From CAYTZH01 sp964442285 (GTDB lineage: Bacteria > Myxococcota_A > UBA9160 > JAFDET01), in assembly GCA_964442285.1 (NCBI GenBank), contig CAYTZH010000020.1, positions 1 through 64,000 on the forward strand: 64,000 nt of DNA. The letters run 5' to 3'. Position 1 is the stretch's first letter; each line of letters opens with the position of its first letter. A program made the position numbers and the translations under genes. Under the pieces are notes generated by a model. That model ran no database searches and was not told the origin of the DNA. It worked only from the letters and a program-made list of their open reading frames with translations. This document shows, piece by piece, positions 1-9,472 of this stretch.

Positions 1-2504
<2,504 letters not shown>

Positions 2505-2508
<4 letters not shown>

Positions 2509-2789
2509 CGCAGGCGGCGGAGGATGCCGGCGCGGAGCTCGCGCCGAGGGTCGGTGTAGACGATGCCGCCCGAGGCGCCCTGGGGCTCCTTCTTGCGCGA
2601 GGCGGACTTCTTCGCGGCCGTCCCGCCCGGCTTCTTCCGCGTGGTCTTCCTGGCGGCGGCCTTGCTGGTGGTCTTCTTGGCGGCGGCCTTGCTGGTGGTC
2701 TTTCCGGTGGTCTTTCCGGTGGTCTTTCCGGTTGCGCTCCGCCGGGCGCTGCCCGCGCCCCGCTTCGTGCTCTTCTTTCGCGCCGTCAC
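2505..2789 (-). CDS. Small Lys/Ala/Thr-rich histone H1-like protein
   Basis: A 94-residue basic protein. GTG at 2789 is preceded by a strong GGAGGGAG ribosome site, which decides the start; a longer upstream reading frame has no support. It contains tandem TGKT and (T)TSKAAAKK-type repeats typical of histone H1-like or AlgP/HU-tail-like DNA-binding proteins, which usually coat or compact DNA or bind RNA. The C-terminal 25 residues (IVYTDPRRELRAGILRRLR) are not repetitive and may be a short conserved motif. The stop codon overlaps that of the convergent kinase within a shared CTAG. The function is inferred from composition only. Confidence 0.72.
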
Positions 2790-3023
2790 GGCTTCTCCCT
2801 CCCCTGCGATCGGGCGCCCAGCGTAGCATGGGAGCGCGGCCGCGCGGCCTCCGAGCCTGGATTGCCGGGCAGACGAGCAGCCGAGTCCCGCTCCGTTGAA
2901 GCCGTCCGGGGCATCCGGCGGGCGCGGAAGGGCGTTGCGCACCAGCGCCCGGAAAGCCCGCGCCCACGTGGACCCGGCTCGAAGCGCGCGCTCCACCCGG
3001 TAGAACGCCGGCGCACATGCGCT

Positions 3024-4208
3024 TCAGAACGGGGTGTCGTTGTCGGCAGACATCGTTGACGGCGCTGCCGCCGGCGCGAGGGCGGGCGCCTCGGCCAGCC
3101 AGGCCGCCAGCGCCGCCGCCACCCGGCGATGGCCCTCCGGCGTCCAGTGGCCGTCCTGGACGAAGAAGGCCTCGGGGGCCTTCTCGCGATCGAGCAGGAG
3201 GGCCACGTCCAGGCACTCGGGCTCGTTGACACAGGCGTCCGCCACCTGGTGGCGACGGGGGCCCACGTGGACGACCCGGAAGTCGATCCCGCGCGCGGCG
3301 GCGTCCTGCCGGAGGGCCTCGCGCACGTAGCGGTAGTAGCGGTGGCGGAACGCCCCGCCCGAGGACAGCCCTTCCAACACCTCGTCCTGTCGGAGGGCCT
3401 CGATCGGGCCCTCGGGCGCTCGGCCTTCGTCGCGCTCCAGCTCCCGTCGCTCCGCGCGCCGCACCAGCAGCGTAGCCAGCCGCACGCGCAGGAAGTTCAG
3501 CGCCTCCGAGTAGGCGGCCCAGCGGCCCAGGGGAAGATCCGGCAGCGGGACGTCCTCCAGGGCCAGGTGCTTGAGACGGCCCGAGGAGCTGACCCGCCAG
3601 CGCTGGGATTCGGTGCGCGCGGGCAGGTTGCGGGCGTCGAGCTCGAGGCTGCTCCAGCCGAGCTCGCCCACGTCGTTGCTGCAGGTGGCGAGCAGGACGA
3701 GGTCCGGCGCGAGCCCCCGGCCCCGCTCCTTCCAGAACAGCCACTGGTGGTCGATGCTCCAGCCGGGTACGCCCGCGTTCAGGACCTCCACGCGCGGACC
3801 GAGCAGCCCGTCGAGGAGCGCCGGAAAGCTCTCGCCGTCTTCCACGCCGAAGCCGAAGGTGAAGGAGTCGCCGATCACGAGCACGCGCCGGGTGCCCGGC
3901 GCGGCCTCGGGCGCGGCGGCCGCGCCCCGCAGACCCAGGGCGTTGGTGCGCACGACCACCCGGAACTCGCCCCGGCGTTCGTGGAGGGCCGTCCAGTCGG
4001 GGCGGAGCGCGTAGCCGAGCACCGGGTCCGTGCGGAACGGATTGAAGTTGGCGGGCGTGTCGGCACCGGGGGCTTCGGGGCTGCGGCGGTCCGTCAGCCG
4101 CAGGTAGGCCTCGAGCGCCCCCAGGACGAGCCCGAGGGAGAGGATCAACGACCCGGACAGGAGCGCGAGCCGGCCCGCGAGACCGCGGAGCACACCCGGA
4201 GACGACAT
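3024..4208 (-). CDS. Membrane-anchored SGNH/GDSL hydrolase-like protein
   Basis: A 394-residue protein. One N-terminal membrane anchor (about residues 8-30) is followed by a periplasmic domain. SGNH block I is VLVIGDSFTFGFG (nucleophile Ser), a CSNDVGE segment resembles the block III Asn region, and the C-terminal DGHWTPEGHR supplies the usual Asp and His. Such proteins are esterases or O-acetyl transfer enzymes on cell-surface glycans or lipids. ATG at 4208 was chosen because it directly precedes the hydrophobic anchor; the ribosome site is weak. It is transcribed divergently from the lipoprotein operon at 4312. The substrate cannot be read from sequence. Confidence 0.85.
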   Translation of the reverse strand: MSSPGVLRGLAGRLALLSGSLILSLGLVLGALEAYLRLTDRRSPEAPGADTPANFNPFRTDPVLGYALRPDWTALHERRGEFRVVVRTNALGLRGAAAAPEAAPGTRRVLVIGDSFTFGFGVEDGESFPALLDGLLGPRVEVLNAGVPGWSIDHQWLFWKERGRGLAPDLVLLATCSNDVGELGWSSLELDARNLPARTESQRWRVSSSGRLKHLALEDVPLPDLPLGRWAAYSEALNFLRVRLATLLVRRAERRELERDEGRAPEGPIEALRQDEVLEGLSSGGAFRHRYYRYVREALRQDAAARGIDFRVVHVGPRRHQVADACVNEPECLDVALLLDREKAPEAFFVQDGHWTPEGHRRVAAALAAWLAEAPALAPAAAPSTMSADNDTPF

Positions 4209-4298
4209 CGGCACTCGATGGTGGAGGTCGTGACCGACCCGCGCAAGCCCGCCCGCGCGCACCGGCGCCAGCCGTCGGCGGGCGCCGCTTCGCTCGGG

Positions 4299-4304
4299 TA
4301 CCGT
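4299..4304 (+). promoter_or_regulatory. Possible -10 element for a leaderless start
   Basis: TACCGT ends 7 bases before the ATG at 4312, and no Shine-Dalgarno sequence lies between. The same hexamer is 6 bases from the GTG of the beta-galactosidase at 41394. No clear -35 is visible. It fits the recurring short-spacing pattern in this window but is weak alone. Confidence 0.3.
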
Positions 4305-4311
4305 CCCGGCC

Positions 4312-4722
4312 ATGGCACGAATCCAGCGCTCCGTCCTCGCCCTCGCCGCCCTCGCGGCACCGCTGTCGTGCGCCTTCGGCACCCAGCAGATGGGTCGGGA
4401 GATCGACGCCGCCAAGGTGGCCGAGCTCCGCGTGGGGACGTCCACCAAGGCCGACGTCCTCGAGCTCTTCGGACCGCCCACGGTGTACTCCAACCTGCCG
4501 CCCCAGGTGCTGGGGCCCGGCAGCGCCGAGGCGGGCGAGACCCTCACCGACGTGGCCAACGTCTTCGTCTACGAGTTCCGCGAGGACCGCGAGGCCTTCT
4601 TCACGGTGCTCTTCTTCACCCGTTTCCAGCGGCAGGTCCTCGCCGACCGCCTGATGGTCTTCTTCGACGCCGACGACGTGGTCCGCCACGCCGCCTTCGC
4701 CCAGCAGACGGACGCGCCGTGA
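4312..4722 (+). CDS. BamE/SmpA-like lipoprotein, first of three homologous genes
   Basis: A 136-residue predicted outer-membrane lipoprotein. The signal peptide ends in a lipobox (LAAPLSC). The body has the BamE/OmlA-like signature LRVGTSTKADVLELFGPP, then VFVYEF and RLMVFFDADDVV strands. The next two genes repeat this order (G-x5-6-DV/EV-x3-LGPP, then an aromatic strand, then FDxxD), so the three look like diverged tandem duplicates. It overlaps the next gene by GTGA, so translation is probably coupled. BamE-type domains usually serve in outer-membrane protein assembly, but the precise role here is unknown. Confidence 0.85.
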   Translation: MARIQRSVLALAALAAPLSCAFGTQQMGREIDAAKVAELRVGTSTKADVLELFGPPTVYSNLPPQVLGPGSAEAGETLTDVANVFVYEFREDREAFFTVLFFTRFQRQVLADRLMVFFDADDVVRHAAFAQQTDAP

Positions 4723-5354
4723 GGCTTCCGGGGCTACTGGCCCTGGTGGCGTCGGCGGGCCTCTCGTCGGGCTGCGGCGTCGTCGCCTTCAGCCACGACC
4801 AGCTCCTCGGCCCGGCGAGCCCCGCCGGCGAGATCCACGAGCTGACGGTCGGGGCCGACTTCCGGGTCACCGAGACCGGCGTCCGGGCGGAGCGGGGCGA
4901 TCAGGCGCTCTGGCGCCCCTACCCGGTGGACATGCTGCAGCGGATGGGCACCCCCCACAGCCTGTACACCCTCGTCCAGGGGCTCCAGGCCTTCGTCGCC
5001 GGCTTCTCGCCCCTGGTGCAGCGCCAGGTCCGCTACGGCCGGGCGCTCTCCCCGGAGGCGCAGGCCGGCATCCGGCCGGGCCTGGCACTGGGGGAGGTGC
5101 TGGCGCGGCTCGGCCCGCCGCAGCAGTGGATCCTGCGCGAGCGCGGCGCCCTGCTGCGCTACCGGGCGGAGCGGCGGGACCAGAGCTCGTTCTACCTCGG
5201 GCTTCCGCCCCTGGCGGCGAGCTTCATCCCGGTCCCGGGCGTCGCGAGCGCCCGCTTCCGCTACACCGACGACGACAGCGAGGCCGACGAGCTGCTGCTC
5301 TTCTTCGACCGCGACGACGTGCTCACCGACGTGATCGGGAGCGCCGCCCCGTGA
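4719..5354 (+). CDS. BamE/SmpA-like lipoprotein, second of three
   Basis: A 211-residue protein starting at the GTG that overlaps the previous stop as GTGA. The signal peptide has lipobox GLSSGC. After a unique insertion of about 100 residues it carries the same core as its neighbours: IRPGLALGEVLARLGPPQQW, then LLRYRAERRD and ELLLFFDRDDVLTDV. It overlaps the third gene by GTGA. The three-gene operon suggests the products act together at the outer membrane. No family name beyond the BamE-like core can be given. Confidence 0.8.
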   Translation: MRLPGLLALVASAGLSSGCGVVAFSHDQLLGPASPAGEIHELTVGADFRVTETGVRAERGDQALWRPYPVDMLQRMGTPHSLYTLVQGLQAFVAGFSPLVQRQVRYGRALSPEAQAGIRPGLALGEVLARLGPPQQWILRERGALLRYRAERRDQSSFYLGLPPLAASFIPVPGVASARFRYTDDDSEADELLLFFDRDDVLTDVIGSAAP

Positions 5355-5752
5355 GTCGGGCCGCCCGGCGGTGCGTGGGGGTGCTGCTGGTGCTGGCCCT
5401 GGCCCAGAGCGGCTGCTCCATGGCCATCCGCCGCGTCGGGAGCGATCGCTTCCTCGTGGATCCGCCGAACTTCCTCGCGGGCGAGACGACGGCGGTGGAC
5501 GTGGCGCGGGCGCTGGGCCCCCCGAGCTGGATCCGGCGCTGGGAGCGCGGCCTGGTGTTCGTCTATCGACATCGCCGGGAGGTCGAGACCGGCCTCGTCC
5601 TGACCTTCTACCTGAACCTGTTCTCCCGGGGGCACCGCTCCAGCATCGACGCGACCTACGTCGCGGTGTTCGACGCGGAGGATCGGCTCCTGCACGCGGG
5701 CGCCAGCGGCGCCCCGTCTACGGGATGGGCTCGAGATCTCGGGCTGGATTGA
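5351..5752 (+). CDS. BamE/SmpA-like lipoprotein, third of three
   Basis: A 133-residue protein; GTG at 5351 overlaps the upstream stop. The signal peptide ends in lipobox AQSGC. The core motif is LAGETTAVDVARALGPPSWI, followed by VFVYRHRREVETG and YVAVFDAEDRLLHAG, matching the two preceding genes. Its last 35 bases overlap the 3' end of the convergent lipoprotein gene, so both C-terminal tails are encoded by the same DNA on opposite strands. Confidence 0.8.
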   Translation: MSRAARRCVGVLLVLALAQSGCSMAIRRVGSDRFLVDPPNFLAGETTAVDVARALGPPSWIRRWERGLVFVYRHRREVETGLVLTFYLNLFSRGHRSSIDATYVAVFDAEDRLLHAGASGAPSTGWARDLGLD

Positions 5753-6263
5753 TCGGCTCGGGCGGGGGCAGCACGCGGCTCGGGCTCGGCGCCCGCCGGG
5801 GCGGGGGCGCGGTCGATCGCCGTGCGAGGGGCGGCTGGCCCTGGCGGTAGATCGGCTCCCGCTTGATCTCCCGCGCGAGCCGCTCCACCCACACGTTGTA
5901 GTTCTCGTGGATCTCGCCGCGGTCCGCGTGGTAGTCGAGGTTCTCGCTGTCGAAGTAGCGGATGCTGAAGTCGTCGACGTCGTGGCGGATCTGGACCACG
6001 GCCACGTGGCGTCGGATCCGCAGGGTGCCGATCAGGTCGCCCGGCGCGCGCTGCTCCACCACCCAGCCGCGCCGTCGGCCCGCGCGCCAGATCGCCTCGG
6101 AGACCTCTCCCAGCTCGAAGTCGTAGGGCGCGTCGAGGGGCACGTCCTCGAGGTTCCGGATCGGCGCGCTCGTGCAGCCGAGTGCGCCGACCCCGAGTGC
6201 CCCGATCAGCAGGGGCAGCGCCAGGGGGAGGAGAACGGCTCCGATCGCGCGCGGTCGACCCAA
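5718..6263 (-). CDS. Lipoprotein of unknown function
   Basis: A 181-residue protein. TTG at 6263 was chosen because it sits 6 bases after a clear GGAAGGAGG ribosome site and gives a standard lipoprotein signal with lipobox GALGC; no ATG or GTG fits. The mature part has two similar half-motifs (AIWRAGRRRGWVV, then LIGTLRIRRHVAVVQIRHD) and a SIRYFDSENLDYH segment, seen in small uncharacterised lipoproteins. The C-terminus is Pro-rich. The upstream flank runs into the N gap at 6307. The gene end overlaps the convergent lipoprotein by 35 bases. Confidence 0.75.
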   Translation of the reverse strand: MGRPRAIGAVLLPLALPLLIGALGVGALGCTSAPIRNLEDVPLDAPYDFELGEVSEAIWRAGRRRGWVVEQRAPGDLIGTLRIRRHVAVVQIRHDVDDFSIRYFDSENLDYHADRGEIHENYNVWVERLAREIKREPIYRQGQPPLARRSTAPPPRRAPSPSRVLPPPEPINPARDLEPIP

Positions 6264-6306
6264 GGGGGGCCTCCTTCCGGCCCGCTGCGCAGGGCTCCTG
6301 CCCCGG

Positions 6307-6406
6307 NNNNNNNNNNNNNNNNNNNNNNNNNNNNNNNNNNNNNNNNNNNNNNNNNNNNNNNNNNNNNNNNNNNNNNNNNNNNNNNNNNNNNNNNNNNNNN
6401 NNNNNN
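6307..6406. other. Assembly gap (100 N)
   Basis: Exactly 100 N characters, the usual scaffold placeholder, so the true length is unknown. The right edge is a 20-bp tandem repeat, which explains why assembly broke here. Reading frames that cross the N run are artefacts. Gene material could be missing between the lipoprotein start (6263) and the methyltransferase stop (6485). Confidence 0.98.
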
Positions 6407-6480
6407 CGGCCTCGGTTCCGGCCCGGCGGCCTCGGTTCCGGCCCGGCGGCCTCGGTTCCGGCCCGGCGGCCTCGGTTCCG
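6407..6480. repeat. 20-bp tandem repeat next to the gap
   Basis: The unit CTCGGTTCCGGCCCGGCGGC recurs with a 20-bp period, about 3.7 copies, from the gap edge to just before the methyltransferase stop codon. The array probably continues into the N run. The unit is not a multiple of three and the array is non-coding in the chosen model. It is not a CRISPR array because there are no spacers. Confidence 0.9.
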
Positions 6481-6484
6481 GTGC

Positions 6485-7252
6485 CTACGCCTCGGGCTTG
6501 CGGGCGGTGAACTCCCCGAAGGAGCCGGGCACCGCAATAGTGTAGCGCGCGTCCTGGAAGCCCACGTTGCGCAGGACGCCGACGATCTTCTCCGGCTCCA
6601 CGGCCTGATCGATGGTGTCCCAGTAGAAGTCCATCAGGACCTTCGCCTCGCGATCCCGGGTGGACAGCAGCGTGAGCCCCGGAACCACCTGGGCCCAGAG
6701 CAGTCGGGTGAGTCCGTGCCCGACGGTGGAGCGGGGCACGTGGGCCTCCAGGATCCACAGGCGCCCCCCGGGCTTCAGCACCCGGAAGTACTCGCTGAAG
6801 GCGGCCACCAGGTCCGAGACGTGGCGCAGCGCGAGTCCCATGGAGAGGAAGTCGAACTGGCTCGACGCGAAGGGCAGCTCGTCGCCGATGCCCCGGGTGA
6901 GGGGCCCGTGGAACCCCTTGCGCGCCTCGCCCAGCATGCCCTTGCTCGGATCCACGCCGAAGACCCGGCCCGTGGGCCCGACGATCCGCGCCGCGCCGCG
7001 GGCCACCGCGCCGGTGCCCGTGGCCACGTCCAGCACCTTCATCCCCGGCCGCAGCCCGGCGCGGCGCAGGGAGAAGCGCCGGTACCACAGACCCACGTTG
7101 AGGAAGATCTTCTCGATCGTGTCGTAGTGCTGCGCCGTGCGGTTGAAGAGATCGATGACGTAGCGCTGTCGGTCGCGTTCGTAGTAGCGCGGCAGGGGTG
7201 CGTGGGGCGGCACCTCCGGCGCAATCGTCTCCGGTCCGGTGGACGTACTCAT
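6485..7252 (-). CDS. UbiE/COQ5-family SAM-dependent methyltransferase
   Basis: A 255-residue class I methyltransferase. Motif I is VLDVATGTGAVARG, followed by the VFGVDPSKGML acidic loop, GDELPFASSQFDFL and the VLKPGGRLWILE post motif, all typical of UbiE. It is translationally coupled to the upstream ammonia-lyase through ATGA at 7249-7252, so it likely methylates the aromatic head of the pigment. Methyltransferases of this kind occur in aryl polyene and flexirubin clusters. A role in menaquinone or ubiquinone synthesis cannot be excluded from sequence, but the operon position argues for pigment tailoring. Confidence 0.87.
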   Translation of the reverse strand: MSTSTGPETIAPEVPPHAPLPRYYERDRQRYVIDLFNRTAQHYDTIEKIFLNVGLWYRRFSLRRAGLRPGMKVLDVATGTGAVARGAARIVGPTGRVFGVDPSKGMLGEARKGFHGPLTRGIGDELPFASSQFDFLSMGLALRHVSDLVAAFSEYFRVLKPGGRLWILEAHVPRSTVGHGLTRLLWAQVVPGLTLLSTRDREAKVLMDFYWDTIDQAVEPEKIVGVLRNVGFQDARYTIAVPGSFGEFTARKPEA

Positions 7253-8877
7253 GCCTGACTCCTTCGGCTGCGGGGGTCGCCCCCGGCGGATCGACGCGTG
7301 CCTCCGGGCGGCACGCCGTTCGGGCGTTCTTCGGCGAGCAGCACACCCGCGCGCAGGAGCTCGAGGACCTGCTGGATGTCGCGATCCTGGCGTCGGTCGG
7401 CGTCGAGCGGCGGCACCGACCCACGCACGGTCCGCCAGAGCGCCCCGGTCCGCCCCGGTCCCGGCTGTGGGTGGCGCAGCTCCAGGGCCTGGCTGCCGGC
7501 CAGGACGAGCATGGCGGCCACCTGCTCGGTCAGCTCCAGCACCCGCAGGCAGTCACGCGCGGCGATGGTTCCCATGCTCACCTTGTCCTGGTTGTGGGAC
7601 TCGGTGCTCCGGCTGAACGACGCCGCGGGGATGGTGAGCTTCAGGGCCTCGGCGGCCAGCGCCGACGTGGAGATCTGCATGGCCTTGAAGCCGTGGTGCG
7701 CCGCCCCCCGGATGAGGTTCTGGGGCAGCCCCCCGCTCTGCTCCGGCGTGCACAGCGCCTGCAGCTGGCGGTCGAGCAGGTCGGCGATGCCCGCCACGGC
7801 GGCCTTCAGCCCGTCCATGGCGAAGGCCACGTGGCCGCCGTAGAAGTTGCCGCCGTGGAGCAGGAGCGGCCCGTCCGGGTCCACGATCGGGTTGTCGTTG
7901 ACGCCGTTCAGCTCGATCTCGACGTTGCGGCGGACGAAGTCCAGGGCGTCGAGCAGGACGCCCACCACGTGGGGTGCGCAGCGGATGGAGTAGATGTCCT
8001 GGAGCCGCGCCGGGCGGGACGCGTCGGCCGGCTCCAGGTCCTCGCGGATCCAGCGCGCCGCGCGCTGGCTCCCGGGGTGGGGCTTCAGCTCGAAGATGCG
8101 GGCGTCGAAGTGTGCGGGGTTCCCCGCCATCGCGCGCACGGCCACGGCGGTGAGGGTGCAGCCGAGGCGGGCGACGCGTTCGGCGCGCTCGATGGCCAGG
8201 CAGGCGAGGCCGGTCATGACGCTCGTGCCGTTCATGATGGCCAGGCTCTCCTTGGGCTTGAGCGCGAGGGGCGTGAGCCCGGCCTGGCGCAGGGCCTCGC
8301 CGGCCGGCACGACCCGGTCCTCGACCCACGCCTCCCGCTCGCCCGCGACGAGCGCGGCCACATAGGACAGGGGCGTCAGGTCGCCGCTGGCACCGACGGA
8401 GCCCTCCTCGGGGATGCAGGGCAGGATGCGGCGGTTGAGCAGATCGCACAGCCGCTGCAGCAGCTCGGGCCGCACGGCGGAGTAGCCGCGCGCGAGCGAG
8501 ACCAGGCGGGCCATCAGCACCGCCGCCGCCGCCTCGGGCTCGAGCAGACGGCCGGTGCCGCAGCCGTGGAAGCGGAGCAGGTTCAGGGGCATGGCCTCGC
8601 GCTGCTCGGGCGGCACCTCGCGGCCCACCGACGATCCCACGCCCGTGGTCACGCCGTAGACCGCCTTCCCCGATGCCACCGCTTCCTCCAGGGCGCGGCG
8701 TCCGGCCTCCAGTCGCGCGCGATAGGCCGGATCGGCATCGAGCTGCACGCGAAGCGAGCCCCCGGCCACCGCCAGCAGGTCGTCGATGCGGACCGGCATC
8801 GCGCCGAGGGTCAGGCGTGCGGGCCGCCCCGGGGCGGCCCGCACGTTCCAGGATCCGCCCGTGGGCTGGATGCTCAT
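7249..8877 (-). CDS. Aromatic amino acid ammonia-lyase (HAL/TAL/PAL family)
   Basis: A 542-residue MIO enzyme. The cofactor-forming Ala-Ser-Gly is at 163-165 in GSVGASGDLTPL; the catalytic Tyr is in YGVTTGVG (residue 74), with QNLIRGAAHHG and the STESHNQDKVSMG signature later on. The substrate-selectivity pair lies in RFHGCGTG (Phe103-His104), which is neither the usual HAL Ser-His nor the bacterial TAL His-Leu. In a pigment cluster it would make coumarate or cinnamate as starter, releasing ammonia. ATG at 8877 was preferred over an internal ATG at 8799 because the family begins with a LTLG-like strand; there is no Shine-Dalgarno, but TATGCT lies 8 bases upstream. It is coupled to the methyltransferase by ATGA. 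Tyr versus Phe versus His preference is unproven. Confidence 0.9.
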   Translation of the reverse strand: MSIQPTGGSWNVRAAPGRPARLTLGAMPVRIDDLLAVAGGSLRVQLDADPAYRARLEAGRRALEEAVASGKAVYGVTTGVGSSVGREVPPEQREAMPLNLLRFHGCGTGRLLEPEAAAAVLMARLVSLARGYSAVRPELLQRLCDLLNRRILPCIPEEGSVGASGDLTPLSYVAALVAGEREAWVEDRVVPAGEALRQAGLTPLALKPKESLAIMNGTSVMTGLACLAIERAERVARLGCTLTAVAVRAMAGNPAHFDARIFELKPHPGSQRAARWIREDLEPADASRPARLQDIYSIRCAPHVVGVLLDALDFVRRNVEIELNGVNDNPIVDPDGPLLLHGGNFYGGHVAFAMDGLKAAVAGIADLLDRQLQALCTPEQSGGLPQNLIRGAAHHGFKAMQISTSALAAEALKLTIPAASFSRSTESHNQDKVSMGTIAARDCLRVLELTEQVAAMLVLAGSQALELRHPQPGPGRTGALWRTVRGSVPPLDADRRQDRDIQQVLELLRAGVLLAEERPNGVPPGGTRRSAGGDPRSRRSQA

Positions 8878-8885
8878 CGCGTGCG

Positions 8886-8891
8886 AGCATA
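8886..8891 (-). promoter_or_regulatory. Possible -10 element, leaderless lyase start
   Basis: On the minus strand TATGCT is followed by 8 bases and the ATG of the ammonia-lyase at 8877. No ribosome site intervenes. A good -35 is not evident. The same hexamer with near-identical spacing precedes the halogenase-like gene at 12268. Confidence 0.4.
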
Positions 8892-8932
8892 ACCCACGGG
8901 CTGGCGCCCGGGACGACACCCGCCTCCCGGGC

Positions 8933-9367
8933 TCAGTAGCCGTCCTCGCCCGGGTCGTAGTCGATCCGGATCACCTTCTGGTTGCCGGACCAGCGGTTGG
9001 TGCCGAAGACCACGCGGCCCTGGCCGGCGTACTTCCAGTCGGTGCGGTGGGTGTCCGAGCCGAAGTAGTACGGGATCCAGGACTTCCCCGTCATGTAGGT
9101 CTGGCGCGACGTCGGCTCGCCCATGATCTGCAGGACCTGGCCCGGCGGCATGTTGAGGTCGACGGCCGCCATCTTGTGGTCGGCGGGCGGCCGCACGCCC
9201 TTCGGCGGCGGCGGCTCGGCGTTGCTCGCGCTCGCGCTGCCCTCCTGCGCCGCCGGCGCCTCGGAGCCGCCGCCTCCCGACGCACAGCCGAGCGCCAGGA
9301 TCAGCCCCAGCCCGGCCGCGGTCCCGACCCACAATGTCTCCCTGACGACAAACGTGACGAATCGCAT
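8933..9367 (-). CDS. Small lipoprotein with a BamE-like fold signature
   Basis: A 144-residue protein with its ATG behind a GGGGGGAAG ribosome site. The signal peptide ends in lipobox LALGC, and a Gly/Ala/Ser/Pro-rich linker (about residues 29-60) follows. The domain has DLNMPPGQVLQIMGEPTSRQ, then WIPYYFGSDTHRTDWKYAGQGRVVF and KVIRIDYDP, which resembles BamE/SmpA proteins and the lipoprotein trio at 4312-5752. It lies between two pigment genes on the same strand and may be an envelope accessory of the cluster or just a resident lipoprotein. Confidence 0.78.
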   Translation of the reverse strand: MRFVTFVVRETLWVGTAAGLGLILALGCASGGGGSEAPAAQEGSASASNAEPPPPKGVRPPADHKMAAVDLNMPPGQVLQIMGEPTSRQTYMTGKSWIPYYFGSDTHRTDWKYAGQGRVVFGTNRWSGNQKVIRIDYDPGEDGY

Positions 9368-9472
9368 GGAATGCTTCCCCCCTCGACGTCGCCCGCTGGG
9401 CGACCCTACGCTTCCATCGGTTCTGCCCCCCGTCGGGCGCCGAGCATGCTATCAGCCCGGGCCGCCGCTCGG

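Noticed and set aside
6407..6480. CRISPR array
   Set aside because: Copies are directly adjacent with no spacers and no cas genes are present; it is a simple tandem repeat at an assembly gap. The same applies to the repeats at 41403 and 62379.
5656..7424. Long reading frames crossing the N run near 6.3 kb, and similar frames near 62.4 kb
   Set aside because: They are open only because N is not a stop. Real genes with proper starts lie on either side.
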